Assembly: GCF_018446385.1 (NCBI RefSeq)
Contig: NC_055986.1
Span: 102,395,344-102,459,343, forward strand
DNA length: 64,000 nt
Direction of reading: 5' to 3'
From: Zingiber officinale
Lineage: Eukaryota > Streptophyta > Magnoliopsida > Zingiberales > Zingiberaceae
The position numbers and the translations under genes are program-made. Shown in pieces: positions 11,915-23,330 of this stretch (its first letter is position 1; every line of letters begins with the position of its first letter). A model generated the notes under the pieces. It made no database searches, was not told where the DNA came from, and saw only the letters and a list, made by a program, of their open reading frames with translations.

Positions 11915-12069
11915 TAAATTTATTCCTTTAATTCATTTTCAGGCATGGTGAGAAGGCTTTTTCATCCAGGATCCCTGCGATACTTGTTGCCGATGTCAGT
12001 GGTTTCGATTATTTATCGTCTGAATCAAAATCAGAGCCCCAAAAAAAAAGTGGGTGTTGTTGTTGGTAA
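10506..12069 (+). pseudogene. HIPP-like gene copy 1 (heavy-metal-associated isoprenylated plant protein), broken in exon 1
   Basis: Exons inferred by alignment with copy 2: 10506-10576, 10850-10934, 11052-11385 and 11943-12069, all with GT-AG borders. Exon 1 is 4 bp shorter than in copy 2, which puts a TGA in frame at 10572-10574 after 22 codons. Exons 2-4 stay open and encode an HMA-type fold (VLKVEAESSEKCLEKIKG ... DGTVMVWGYSDPEKLKIKLE). The last residues are SGCCCW, so the CaaX-like end differs from copy 2 (CCIL); Trp is an unusual final residue. Family members bind metals or partner proteins at membranes. An upstream-ATG bypass or alternative donor site could still rescue it, so I call it a pseudogene with moderate certainty. 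Confidence 0.65.
11854..11907. repeat. (AT)n microsatellite in HIPP copy 1 intron 3
   Basis: A pure AT run within the third intron. It is absent from copy 2, whose intron has an ATTT-type run at 27785-27830 instead. Confidence 0.95.
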
Positions 12070-12567
12070 TATTGAAGTTATAAATAAAAAAATATATTTA
12101 AAATTAATTTTTAACTAGAGATGGGACACTAATGGTCATGGACTACTTTAAGCATCAGACGTCAGAAATTGCCTACATACATTGTGAAGAAGTTACTGGG
12201 AGAAGATATACTCCCGTATATTTTAAGAATGAATATAACATCAGTTTATATACAAAATATAAATCTAATAAAGAATTATATGAAGTAAAAGAAATATAAT
12301 ATACATAATAAATATACAATAAATAAAGAATATATCATAATAAATTCACAATAAATAAAAGATATATGCCAATTGACTCTCTAAAGTTGGTGGGCACATG
12401 CAGACACCAGCCTTGGAACATAGTAGATGAAAGGATAAACTAAAGGCTGGGTCAAAACATCATTCAATTTGTCAGAGGGTGAAATATGAGAAACATGAAC
12501 TTTGTTATTTTGAATCAGCTCATGAACAAAATAATAATTCAAAGTAATGTGTTTTATGTGAGAATGA
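12070..12567 (+). other. Downstream flank with a HIPP exon-3-like scrap
   Basis: 12117-12175 (agatgggacactaatggtca...) resembles the start of HIPP exon 3 (agatgggacggtgatggtct) followed by 'ctactttaagcatcaga', which matches the left border of duplication copy 2. It looks like a remnant of a further tandem copy. The rest is AT-rich without a gene. Confidence 0.45.
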
Positions 12568-13446
12568 TGTTGATGTAGTTTACATTAACGATCTAACTCA
12601 TATTTTGATAAATAATAAGTAAATTAAGTTACGTTTTGTTGTGATCTAAACACTTGATTAAGTGTGTAGGAGAAGTCCAGATAGATCGACAGGTTGACCA
12701 GATATCTGGTAGGAAAGCCAGTTAGGTCAACGGGTCGATCGAATAACTGGTACGAAGTCCAAATAAGTCGACGGACTAACTAGATATCTAGCAAGAAGTT
12801 CAACTAGGTCAACAATCCAACCAAATAGCTGGCATAAGTCTAGACAGGTCGACAGGCTGACCGAATGTCTGACAAATTGGTAAGTAAAGATAAGTCACTA
12901 GAGGAAAGTGACCTTGTAAGGATGCGTCCCCGTTGAGGGGCAGTAGGCGTCGGTCCAATTTAGCCCTATTTGAAATCCCTAAACTGAGATCTGGGCTAGT
13001 TCCTGGTCCTGAGAGGACAAGAACTAATTACTACTCTTTAATATTAATTATTATTGTTCTAATATCTGTGTTGTAGGTTATTTGGACTAACATTATTTTG
13101 CAGGATAAAGGAGAAAATTTGTCTTTGGATGAATAGTGTCTGAAGGTGCCTTCAAGCAGTGAAAGCGTCTTTGTACTGTTCATAGAAGGCACATTCCATA
13201 GCTATGGAAATCGCTTTAGTAGTATTCATCGAAGCCATGGAAGGCGCCTTAGTACTGTTCATCGAAGGCGCCTTCCATGGCTATGGAAGACGCCTTCCGC
13301 AGGATAAATTTTGGACGCAATCGTGGATAAGCACCAGGCTATTCAAGATCAAGTTTAACCCATTGGACGTGCATTCAATAGCTATGGAAGGCGCCTTCAA
13401 TAGCTATGGAAGGCGCCTTCCATCCCTTATATAAGACAGTCTCAAG
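12568..13446 (+). repeat. 5' LTR of element E, first part
   Basis: It contains about five tandem stem-loop units at 12672-12880 (outer arms such as CCAGAT/ATCTGG at 12677-12682 and 12704-12709, and CCAGTT/AACTGG at 12718-12723 and 12745-12750). From 13160 to 13425 it has palindromic boxes combining ggcgcc with catagctatgg. A TATA block, the palindrome CTTATATAAG, lies at 13426-13435, shortly before D interrupts the LTR. Confidence 0.75.
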
Positions 13447-15159
13447 TGTTAGGATCCTTTGTACTCGGCTAGAGAGGGGGGTGTGAATAGCCGCCCCAAA
13501 TCGATCGCGTTTCTTCCTACAATTCGTTAGCGCAGCGGAAAAATAAACTAGAAACGAAAAGAAGAATATCAAACCTTAGACGCAGCGATGTAACGAGGTT
13601 CGGAGATGATACTCCTACTCCTCGGCGTGTCCGTAAGGTGGACGAAGCCTACCAATCCGTCGGTGGATGAGTCCCCGGAAACCCGGCTAATAGATACTCC
13701 TTGTGGGTGGAGAAACCTCGCCACAATAACTCGCAACAGCAAGATAGAATACAAGGAATACAAGTAGAAGGACAAGAACAATGTACAAACACTAACTCGC
13801 CTTCTCGTCGACTGCCTGTGAAGCAACAACTTCTCGACAACAGCAGATGATCGACGTCGGAAGCTCACGCGAAGCTTCGGAGGAGCTCAACAAAACTCAA
13901 GCACAGCAGCACTTAGGGACAGGAAGAAGAAGAAAGGAGAAAAACACCAAAGCCTTGATCTCCTTTTATAACCTGCGAAGCTGCCAGCGAAGAAGAAGCC
14001 AGCGGAAAAGACGGAGCGACCCGTTGTGACTCAACGGTCGAACGTGGACCGATCAGGCTCCACCCTGATCGATCTAGGACCCTTCTGATAGGTCTGGGGA
14101 CCGATCAAGCCCTGGCTGATCGGTCCCTAGATCGATCAGACTGCTTCACGACAGTTGCTCAACTTTCTGATCGGTCCCCGACATCGATCGAAGCTTCTTT
14201 GCCTTGTTATCTGATCGGTCACGGACCGATCAGATACAAACGATCACTGATCGGTGCAGACCGATCGAGCAATTTTGCCCAAACCAAGTCCCAAGTCTCC
14301 CAAACCAACATTTGGTCAACCTCGACCTGTTGGTACTTAATTCCTAGCATCGGTCACTCCTTGACCTGCTAGAATTCCTCGCCAAGTGTCCGGTCAATCC
14401 CTTTGACCTACTTGGACTTTCCTCAACACCAGATGTCCGATCATCCCTGATCCATCTGGATTTTCCCTTGCCTGGCTTCACTCACCAGGACTTTCACCTG
14501 GCTTCACTCACCAGGATTTCCACACTGCCTAACATCCCAGTTAGGACTTTCTCACTGCCTGGCTTCACTCACCAGGACTTTCCAACTGCCTAACATCCCA
14601 GTTAGGACTTTCCCTCGTGCCAAGCTCCCTGCTTGGACTTCTCCGTGCCAAGTCTCCATACTTGGACTTTTCCAGTGCCAAGTCTCCATACTTGGACTTT
14701 TCCCGTGCCAAGTCTCCATACTTGGACTTTTCGCGTGCCAAGCTCCCTGCTTGGACTTTTCCAGTGCCAAGTCTCCATACTTGGACTTTTCCCGTGCCAA
14801 GTCTCCATACTTGGACTTTCCGCATGCCAAGCTCCCTGCTTGGACTTTTCCAGTGCCAAGCTCCCTGCTTGGACTTTTCCGGTGCCAAGTCTCCATACTT
14901 GGACTTTTTCCCGAATCAGGTCAACCAGGTCAACCTTACCTACGGTTGCATCAATACTTTCCCAATCATCTATTCTTGTCCCATATCAAGAATAGAACTC
15001 TCTCACGAGTGTCAAACATCAACATGCAACTCAACTAGGTCAATCTTGACCTAAGGTTGCATCAACAATCTTCCCAAGTCAAACATCAAAATACAACTCG
15101 AGTCAAGTCAACTCGAGTCGGGTCAACCAGGTCAACCTTGACCTAAGGTTGCACCAACA
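13447..15159 (-). repeat. 3' LTR of element D (left copy)
   Basis: It runs from TGTTAGGATCC to GCACCAACA (1713 bp). On the minus strand the order is U3 with stem-loop arrays (14310-14910), gatcggtc boxes (14040-14265), a TATA box (ggttataaaagg, reverse of 13966-13977) and then R/U5. Confidence 0.92.
14612..14910. repeat. 29-bp stem-loop tandem array in D 3' LTR
   Basis: Ten units of about 29 bp each carry a short inverted repeat. Two versions alternate: CCAAGTctccatACTTGG and CCAAGCtccctGCTTGG. Both arms change together. The array reads open in several frames on both strands, but this is a by-product of the repeat length and not a gene. Confidence 0.93.
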
Positions 15160-17078
15160 ATCTCCCCCTTTTTGATGTTTGACAAAACCATAATCAAGTT
15201 AGGTTAATCCGATAACCTAACTTAGGTTTTCCAACCATCTTCCAATGTCCAATGTTCTTTCCTTGAACATTCTCTGGACATTCTCCCCTTAGGTTAACCC
15301 GATAACCTAACTTGGGTTCTCCAATAATTCTCCCCCTTTTTGACACACATCAAAAAGTATTCCAATGTTCTTCCTCGAACATTCCTTGACATTCTTCCCC
15401 TAGCTTAGGTTAACCCGATAACCTAACTTGGGTTTTCCAATAATTCTCCAATGAACGCTCTCCCCTTTTTGACACACATCAAAAAGAAAAAGGAGAGTAT
15501 CAAGGTCAAGAGTTTCTTCCTAATGAAAGTCCCATACCTTTCATTGAAACTCTTAATTTCCCCCTTGATACTAAACTCAACAATCAACTTAGTGATAATC
15601 CCATATCACTAATCCTCAAAAGTCTTAAGGAGTAAAAACTCCCCCTAAAAGTCAACTCCCCCTTGACAATTAGGTAAAAACTCCCCCTAAAGGTCAACTC
15701 CCCCTTGACCATTGCACCAACAATGTCTTGGAGAGTTTCAAACCTTTAGAAATCCACAAAACCTAACTTCCAGCTGAAATTTCAGACCAACAGCTGAAAA
15801 TCAGAAACTGGCACGCTCTGATCGGTCCCCAAACCGATCAGAATCCCCCTGGATCGGTCCCCAGACCGATCCACGCTTCACTGATCACACTGGATCGTCA
15901 CTGATCGGTCACCAGACCGAACAGAACTTCCCTGGATCGGTCCGGTGACCGATCCACACTCTGAAATCAGAGATTTCTGATTTCCCTTCCCGGAAATTCA
16001 GAAACTCCTAAAAAATTCCAGAAAATTCGAAAAAATGTGAAATTTTGAGGATACATTCCTCATAACATATACTATCATGGAAAAATAGTTTTCTATGAGA
16101 ATAACTTCCATTTTCAAATCTTGATACAAAATTCAAAAACTTTGAAATAGTTCAAAGTTAAGTCAACTTTGTATCACAATGTTCAATGATGAATGCTATC
16201 ACTAGGAAAGCTTCATCAAGGTTTTTCAAAACAATTTTGAAATGATTTCAAACCCTTTAATTTGGGACCACAATCTTAGGGCTATATGTACATGACTTGT
16301 ACACAAGCTTTCCCTATGATCCCCCATATCTTGAATTAGGCTCATCTAGGTACAAGAGCTATGCACCTTGATCCTAATTCATGATCCTAATATCTCACAC
16401 ACATCTAGAGTGTATCAAGCACATCCATGTCAATTTTGATGTGAGATATGGGTTTAGGTATCTTAGGCTAAGGTCTCATGCATTTTCTAAACACAAATTT
16501 GATCTCAATATCAAAATGTGTTTTTCATCCTTAAATCAATTCAATTGATTATTAATGCAAGAGATGATGACATGGCATAAAATGGTATCATAAATGAGAA
16601 CATGTGCCAATGTCATGATGTCATGGCATAAAGTTTGAAACTAAACTAACACATGACATATAAACTAGCCTAAGTATTATCATGACATTTCAAATGATAA
16701 TAAGACTAAATATGATGTCATGACATGTGAGGGCAAACAATCATGGCAAGATTTAGCATAGATAAATATACCTAGATTACCTATCTAAGTATCCTTAACC
16801 ACTTTGCTAACTTAAAATCTAACCCTAGATTGCCCATATATCCCTAAGAGAAAACCAAAATCCCAATTATGGTATTTCTCTAGGTTTTCTTAAATTGTGC
16901 CAAATAAGATTGAAATCGATATTTTTCAAATATGGCACAATTTACTCTTTAAGGAGTAAATAATAATTCTTTTTCATTTTCAAAGGTTATCAAAACCTTG
17001 AAAATGCTCCTTGAGTGTCAATTTCCTCAAAGTTGGGTTAACTACCCTTCTAATTGGAGTTGACACTCTCTAACCCAT
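15160..17078 (-). other. Non-coding 3' interior of element D
   Basis: The pyrimidine tract at 15160-15172 is the polypurine primer on the minus strand. Three copies of 'aggttaacccgataacctaacttgggtt'-type repeats lie at 15190-15450 (written here only as a type). gatcggtcc...gaccgatc boxes at 15817-15955 match those in the LTR. The remainder is AT-rich and no gene is seen. Confidence 0.6.
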
Positions 17079-18552
17079 CTATGGGGTAGAGAAGATGCTC
17101 CTAGGAACCCAATACCTATTAGAGCTCATTGGGTTCACTAAATATTCATTAGGGATAACTTCCCTAGCAACCCTCCTAATGACCCTCTTAGGCTTTGAAG
17201 CCTTGGTCATTTGGGTCTCATCAAGGTCAACTATAGGGGCGACTCCTTGTGACCTTGGTAGTGGTCTTCCTAGCCCTAGGTTTTGTTCCATAATCGAATG
17301 GAACATTATGATAAGTGGGCTTGACCACTTGGGACTTAAGTTTGTGACCCAAACCCTTTTTGTCCTTGGACATTGGTTTTTGACCCTTAAACCCTAGAGA
17401 TGACTTCTCCAAGTTCTTAAGAGCATTTTCCAAAGTATCAAGTCTTGACCTCAAGACTTGATTCTCCTTCTCTAGTACCTCAATTTTTGATTTGTCATTT
17501 TTCTTTGAGGCATTCCTAGGCATGTGTCTAGTTGATTTGGGATTCCTACCTAGGTTCTCCTTAACCTTAGATGAGGTAATTCTAGGGTTGGCTTTCCTAG
17601 TGTTATCCTTATCTAGGCTCACATGTTTGGCACCTAAGCATGTGTATCGATTTCTAATGTTATCATGCTTATCATTATTGACTAGTGCAATAAAATTTCT
17701 AGCATGCATCTTACTAGTATTGCACGAATGAGACTTAAATGATACCTTAGGGTTTGCCTTAGCTCCCCCTATAGAAGTGCTCGGTCTCTTGCCCTTGTGA
17801 GGTTGCCTCCCCCTCGGACAATGACTCCGATAATGTCCCCTTCGCTTGCATTGGAAGCACACCACGTGCTCCTTGCCCTTGCGTGTCGGGACTCCGGCTA
17901 CCTTGACCTTTGGCGCCGGTGGAGTCTTCCTTACCCTCTTTGGACACTTACTCTTGTAGTGCCCAAATTCCCTACACTCAAAACACATTATATGCAATTT
18001 ACTTGAACTTAAAGTGTTTGAGTTACCTAGGGTTGAGGATGAATGGATGCTCTCTTCTTCATCCCTCCCGGAGGTAGAAGCTTCTTCTTCGTGCTCCGAT
18101 CTTGAAGAAGAAGAACTCACTTCCTCTTCTTCTTTAGATGTTGAGTAACCCTCAACTTCCAATTTGCTCTCTTCATGATGTGAGCTACTTGGCTCACTAG
18201 ACTCCTCTTCATGGCTTGAAGTGGAGCTCTCTTCATGGTACTTGGCCAAGTTATCCCATAATTCCTTGGCATTGTTGTAACCTATCTTACACAAGATGTT
18301 AGTAGGCAATGAAAATTCAATTATTTTCGTTACCTCTTTGTTGATTTCGGATTTGTGAATTTGTTCTCTTGTCCACTCCTTCTTCTCAAGTGGTTTTCCT
18401 TCCTTATCCACCGGAGGAGTAAATCCTTCTTGTACACAAAACCAATTCATTATGTTAGTCATAAGAAAATACTTCATCCTTACCTTCCAATACGCGAAGT
18501 CGCCGCATTCGTAGAAGGGTGGAATGGTGACATCTTCTCCATAGAGATCCAT
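17079..18552 (-). CDS. Copia gag polyprotein of D, C-terminus frameshifted
   Basis: A long frame of 441 codons begins at 18552 with MDLYGEDVTIPPFYECGDFA and ends at 17227. The capsid-like part has W/K-rich and ELWDNLAKYHEE motifs, then a Ser/Glu-rich acidic linker, two CCHC zinc knuckles (CFECREFGHYKSKC and CFQCKRRGHYRSHC) and a basic tail with a coiled-coil stretch. The expected ending (...IPNEYLVNPMSSNRYWVP...) is present in the next frame from 17306 to 17079, so one frameshift lies near 17230-17300. The zinc knuckles would bind the element's RNA for packaging. With no pol in the element, replication would need enzymes in trans. Confidence 0.85.
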
Positions 18553-18599
18553 TCTCTAGCTTTGCTCCCACGGGTGTTGATCCGATGAAGAGCGAACCT

Positions 18600-18615
18600 T
18601 CGCTCTGATACCACT
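18600..18615 (-). other. Primer-binding site of D
   Basis: gctctgataccactt is the reverse complement of the standard plant Met-tRNA primer site and abuts the 5' LTR at 18616. Confidence 0.9.
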
Positions 18616-20384
18616 TGTTAGGATCCTTTGTACTCGGCTAGAGAGGGGGGTGTGAATAGCCGCCCCAAATCGATCGCGTTTCTTCCTACAATTCGTTAGC
18701 GCAGCGGAAAAATAAACTAGAAACGAAAAGAAGAATATCAAACCTTAGACGCAGCGATGTAACGAGGTTCGGAGATGATACTCCTACTCCTCGGCGTGTC
18801 CGTAAGGTGGACGAAGCCTACCAATCCGTCGGTGGATGAGTCCCCGGAAACCCGGCTAATAGATACTCCTTGTGGGTGGAGAAACCTCGCCACAATAACT
18901 CGCAACAGCAAGATAGAATACAAGGAATACAAGTAGAAGGACAAGAACAATGTACAAACACTAACTCGCCTTCTCGTCGACTGCCTGTGAAGCAACAACT
19001 TCTCGGACAACAGCAGCAGCTGATCGACGACTGGAAGCTCACGCGAAGCTTCGGAGGAGCTCAACAAAACTCAAGCACAACAGCACTTAGGGACAGGAAG
19101 AAGAAGAAAGGAGAGAAAAAACACCAAAGCCTTGATCTCCTTTTATAACCTGCGAAGACAGAAGCCAGCGGAGAAGAAATCTAGCCGTTGCGTCGCAACG
19201 GCTAGTGCCCTGATCGGTCTGTGGACCGATCAGGGAACCTACTGATCGGTCCCCAGACCGATCAGCATGTTTCACAGAAAGTTGCCCAACTTTCTGTTCG
19301 TTTCCTGATAGGTCAATCTGATCGGTCCACGGACCGATCCCACCTCAGGTGGTAGCGTCCCTGATCGGTCCGGAGACCGATCGGTAAGCCCACAGAACCA
19401 TGATTGCCTTCTGTTTGTTATCTGATCGGTCACCAGACCGATCAGATACACAAACGTATCACTGGATCGGTCTGCAGACCGATCCAGAGCTTGGTTTTTG
19501 CCCAAACCAAGTCCCAAGTCTCCCAAACCAACATTTGGTCAACCTCGACCTGTTGGTACTTAATTCCTAGCATCTGGTCACTCCCTTGACCTGCTAGAAT
19601 TCCCCGCCAAGTGTCCGGTCAATCCCTTTGACCTACTTGGACTTTCCTCAACACCAGATGTCCGATCATCCCTGATCCATCTGGATTTTCCCTTGCCTGG
19701 CTTCACTCACCAGGACTTTCACCTGGCTTCACTCACCAGGATTTCCACACTGCCTAACATCCCAGTTAGGACTTTCCCATGCCTGGCTTCACTCACCAGG
19801 ACTTTCCAACTGCCTAACATCCCAGTTAGGACTTTCCCATTGCCTGGCTTCACTCACCAGGACTTCTCCGTGCCAAGTCTCCATACTTGGACTTTTCCAG
19901 TGCCAAGTCTCCATACTTGGACTTTTCCCGTGCCAAGTCTCCATACTTGGACTTTTCGCGTGCCAAGCTCCCTGCTTGGACTTTTCCAGTGCCAAGTCTC
20001 CATACTTGGACTTTTCCCGTGCCAAGTCTCCATACTTGGACTTTCCGCATGCCAAGCTCCCTGCTTGGACTTTTCCAGTGCCAAGCTCCCTGCTTGGACT
20101 TTTCCGGTGCCAAGTCTCCATACTTGGACTTTTTCCCGAATCAGGTCAACCAGGTCAACCTTACCTACGGTTGCATCAATACTTTCCCAATCATCTATTC
20201 TTGTCCCATATCAAGAATAGAACTCTCTCACGAGTGTCAAACATCAACATGCAACTCAACTAGGTCAATCTTGACCTAAGGTTGCATCAACAATCTTCCC
20301 AAGTCAAACATCAAAATACAACTCGAGTCAAGTCAACTCGAGTCGGGTCAACCAGGTCAACCTTGACCTAAGGTTGCACCAACA
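18616..20384 (-). repeat. 5' LTR of element D (right copy)
   Basis: It has the same ends as the left copy (1769 bp). Stem-loop units run from 19528 to 20125. The gatcggtc box region (19206-19490) is longer and more regular than in the left LTR. The TATA box on the minus strand is the reverse of 19137-19148. Confidence 0.92.
19528..20125. repeat. Stem-loop series in D 5' LTR
   Basis: Consecutive inverted repeats with different arms: CCAACA/TGTTGG (19528-19533, 19551-19556), CCTAGC/GCTAG, CCAAGT/ACTTGG (19607-19612, 19635-19640), CCAGAT/ATCTGG (19654-19659, 19679-19684), CCTGG/CCAGG, CCTAAC/GTTAGG (19753-19758, 19765-19770), then nine 29-bp units with CCAAGT/ACTTGG or CCAAGC/GCTTGG. The first four enclose a second inner pair, GGTC/GACC or GATC/GATC. 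Confidence 0.9.
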
Positions 20385-20389
20385 TCAAG

Positions 20390-20894
20390 AAGCCATTAAT
20401 ACAACACTGATATATGAGCTACTACGCATCTGTTTAAGCATTTGACTACTCCTGGTTTCTGCTACAACTCTACGGCAAAGCTGTTGTGCCCGATGACTGC
20501 TCCGAGGAGTTCCGATCGCGCCCGATAGACCGATATCAACACAAGTGCTCTTATTTCAATCCTTAAGTGTTGGCAACGTTTTTTTAATTACTACAAATGG
20601 ACAAGTGCAGTGTGTTGCACTTGACCTAATCTTTCTTGTACTCGATTATCTCTTCTGGAGATACCGAAAGAGGTTTATAGTGAATTACCCATCGATAGGT
20701 CCACGGGACCTGAGTCTTGGAGTAGAAGTCGTCGAAGGCTCCGAACTAAGTAAAAACCACTCATATTTTCTGGTGTTTGGCTTGCTTTCTTATTTACTTT
20801 CCGCTGCATACACTTTGATTTTAAAATGAGAAAAAAAAGTTTTTAAAAATCATGTGATTCACGCCTCCTTTCACGTGTGCGTATAATTCCAACA
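20390..20894 (+). repeat. 5' LTR of element E, second part
   Basis: The LTR resumes after the TCAAG duplication and ends ...attccaaca at 20894. It shares 'ggagtagaagtcgtcgaaggctccgaac'-type wording with LTR C near 46530. The primer site that follows (ttgtatcagagcagg) has one change from the standard. Confidence 0.75.
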
Positions 20895-21149
20895 AATTGT
20901 ATCAGAGCAGGTTTTGCTCTAAATTGGTGTAACCACCAATCAAGCCGGGGGAATCGTTTTTAGACTTCTTTGTTTTCCGTCTTCTATTTGAATTGGTAAA
21001 ACTTTACCTATTCAAATAATTTTGTCGTTCGATCTTAACTTGAAGTTGGTGCAACACCTGTCAAGTACTTTTATATTTTTTTCTCAAACTCTGCTAATCC
21101 AAGACCAAGTCTTGGCACCTTTTTTTAATTTTCTATCTACAGCTGTGAA

Positions 21150-22655
21150 ATGACCCAAAATAAAGGATACAACACCATTCGCCCCCCACTCTTCAATGGG
21201 GATGATTTCCCGTACTGGAAGAAGTGGATGGAGGTGTACCTGAAAATGGACTTCGATTAGTGGTTCAGCGTCACCAAATGATACAAGGCACCAATGTACA
21301 ACGCTGGAATTCCAATGAACCCAAAAAATTAGAATCCAGAAATGAAGAAAAAAACACAAATTGACTTCAAGGCCCTCAACAAAATCCAGTGTGGGCTAAC
21401 AAAAGAAGAGCTGAACCGCGTCGAACCTCACCAAAACGCCAAAGAGCTATGAGACAAACTTATAGAACTACACGAGGGGATCATCTACGCAAAGGTAACG
21501 AAAAGAGACTTATATCTAAATAAATTATTTAATATAAAAATGCAGGAAGGTGAGACTGCCAATCAGCTGCATGCGGGGATAAAGGATATCCTCAACGGAC
21601 TTCACATCATTGCTCACAAGATGGAGAACAGGGATCTAATCAGGTATGTTCTAAACGTGTTTCCTCGGAATGCATTATGAGCATCCATCGTGAATGCCTA
21701 TAAAATGTTGAGGAATTTATCAAAATTAAAATTAGATGAACTCTTTTGTGAATTAGAGCTGTACGAATAGATTAACACAAAAAACGAGAAAGGTATTGCT
21801 CTTGTTGCAGGAATGTCGAAAGAAAAATCCAGGACCAAGTTGGAACCTGAAGTCAAGTCTAACTCAAAGTCAGACGATGAAGAATACTAGTTGAACTTGG
21901 AAAGAAAGATGTTCACCAGGAGAAAGAAGAATTTCAGCAAAAAGGACCTGTAAAAGATCAACTCCACCTCCAATGCTAACAGCAAGAATGTGACCTACTT
22001 TGGATGCAACAAGAAGGGAAATTACAAGACCGACTGTCCAAATCTGAAGAAAAATAAGACCCTCAAAGCAACGTGGGACGAATTATCTGGAGATGAATCA
22101 GATGGTGGAGAACCAAAGCACTCCAACTACCTTGCGTTGATGGCCTACGGACCATAATCGGAGAGCGAATTGGAAGACGGGTCCGAACCCGAGTCAAGTC
22201 ACGAGTCCATAGTCGTTTCCGAAGGTTCCAATGAGGTACATTTCAATTTAAGCAAAACGTTTTTTAAAATTATTGCATTTTTAAATAAGAAATTAACTAA
22301 CCCTGAAAATTCCACAAACAAACTAATAAAAGAAAATAACAAACTTAATGAACAATTAAAATCAAGTTCAACAACTGAACCAATTCAAGCTGAAATCCCA
22401 ACTCAAGTTGCAAAACTTGATAAGGATAATTTCAGACTAAAAAATGAAATAATTGAACTAAAAAATTACTACAAAAATTCAAAACTAGATCCAAGTACCT
22501 CGACATGATACTTAGGTCACAAAGAGCTGTGTATAACAAGTCCGGACTCGGATACAAGTCCAGCTCAACCAACAAATCCTTTATTTCTTTAGTTAACCAA
22601 AATAAAAATCAAATTAAGGCTTGGGTTCCAAAAGCGTGCCTAACCACACAAGTAT
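21150..22655 (+). pseudogene. Copia gag of E, many stops
   Basis: The ATG at 21150 opens MTQNKGYNTIRPPLFNGDDF, closely matching C gag (46933). An in-frame TAG follows near codon 37 and frameshifts recur. The zinc knuckle region survives at about 21990-22040 in altered form (first Cys context YFGCNKKGNYKTDC). An open stretch at 22170-22508 holds the acidic segment and a Asn/Lys-rich coiled coil. The tail (AWVPKACLTTQV) ends near 22655. The element cannot make an intact Gag. Confidence 0.8.
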
Positions 22656-23330
22656 AACTCAATCAATATTATATACATAAAGATAAAATCTATTACATAA
22701 ATCAAAATAAATCAAATGACTCTCCCTTAAATTCGAAATTAAATCTTCAAAAATAAATACAAATCAAAGGAAAAACCTTAAGTTAATTAAACCTAATTTA
22801 AAAGAATACAGCATAAACACAAGCTATAACCGAGTATGCTACAATTATAAAACAAATAGACATAAACCCAAAACTTGAACCCAAATGTTCAATAATTGAG
22901 GGGGAGACTCCAAATTAATTGGCACCTCCAAAATAATAACATACCCAGTTAGGTAATTAGGACTAGCCTAAATAGGGACAAAAGTTTAACTTGACCAACA
23001 GTACTGGTAAAGTTTTGGATAATAGTAGGTTAGGGGAACTTTGTCTATACATGTCTAGGAAGATATGACTTCGACCTGATGCATTTTACTTAGTGGAACT
23101 AATTGAAGCTACCCCTTACTAATCCTAACTAGTTAGACCAAAATTTTTTTACTAAGTTCAGTGGATGAGACTATTTGGAAAACCTTGAAGGCATGGTTAC
23201 TCTAATGATGTCCAAGTGACTCACCATAGCCTAGAAATGTTGAACCCAAAGCTAAACCTGAATCTAATATAAAGTTAAACCAAACCCTAAAATCAAACTT
23301 AACTCATCTCACAAAATCATAGGATTCCCT
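22656..23330 (+). other. Non-coding spacer of E, homologous to the gag-pol spacer of C
   Basis: It aligns with C 48607-49095, including 'cctccaaaa', 'ggactattcggaaaacct'-like wording and the final 'aaaatcataggattccctg'. Similarity ends at 23330, which marks a truncation breakpoint. Confidence 0.6.

Larger units (their letters stand above)
8302..12069 (+). repeat. Segmental duplication, copy 1
   Basis: The order of sequence here matches 24320-28026: the stretch beginning 'ttgagactcagag', then 'gtttttacgagtatgttagg', 'gacgtcgcacaggg', 'accacggtttttgat', the promoter and all four exons and introns of a HIPP gene. Copy 1 holds a MITE (8516-8775) and a SINE (8836-9068) that are absent from copy 2, so both arrived after the duplication or were lost precisely from copy 2. 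Confidence 0.85.
13447..20384 (-). mobile_element. Copia-type gag-only LTR retrotransposon D, complete
   Basis: LTRs at 13447-15159 and 18616-20384 flank an interior with a gag gene on the minus strand. The target-site duplication TCAAG is intact (13442-13446 and 20385-20389). The primer site (reverse complement of tggtatcagagc) lies next to the right LTR and the pyrimidine tract atctccccctttt next to the left LTR, which fixes the minus orientation. No pol is present. It sits inside the 5' LTR of element E. The LTRs are nearly identical except for repeat copy number and the 14033-14270 against 19196-19490 box region, suggesting a fairly recent insertion. Confidence 0.92.
12568..23330 (+). mobile_element. 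Truncated copia element E, split by element D
   Basis: E has a 5' LTR (12568-13446 continued at 20390-20894), a mutated primer site, a broken gag (21150-22655) and a non-coding spacer that stops at 23330. All parts align with element C in the same order, starting TGTTGATGTAG against TGTTGGTGCGG in C. Pol and the 3' LTR are missing: similarity to C ends right after 'aaaatcataggattccctg'. The element is old and the interior carries many stops. Confidence 0.8.

Noticed and set aside
14612..14910. CRISPR-like regular 29-bp palindromic repeats
   Set aside because: There are no unique spacers between repeats, the array lies inside an LTR that occurs twice, and the host is a plant.
14552..15054. 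Several overlapping long frames on both strands
   Set aside because: They are created by a tandem repeat lacking stops; they occur in six frames and in both LTR copies.
22656..23330. Separate gene downstream of E gag
   Set aside because: It aligns with the non-coding spacer in C and has no frame.
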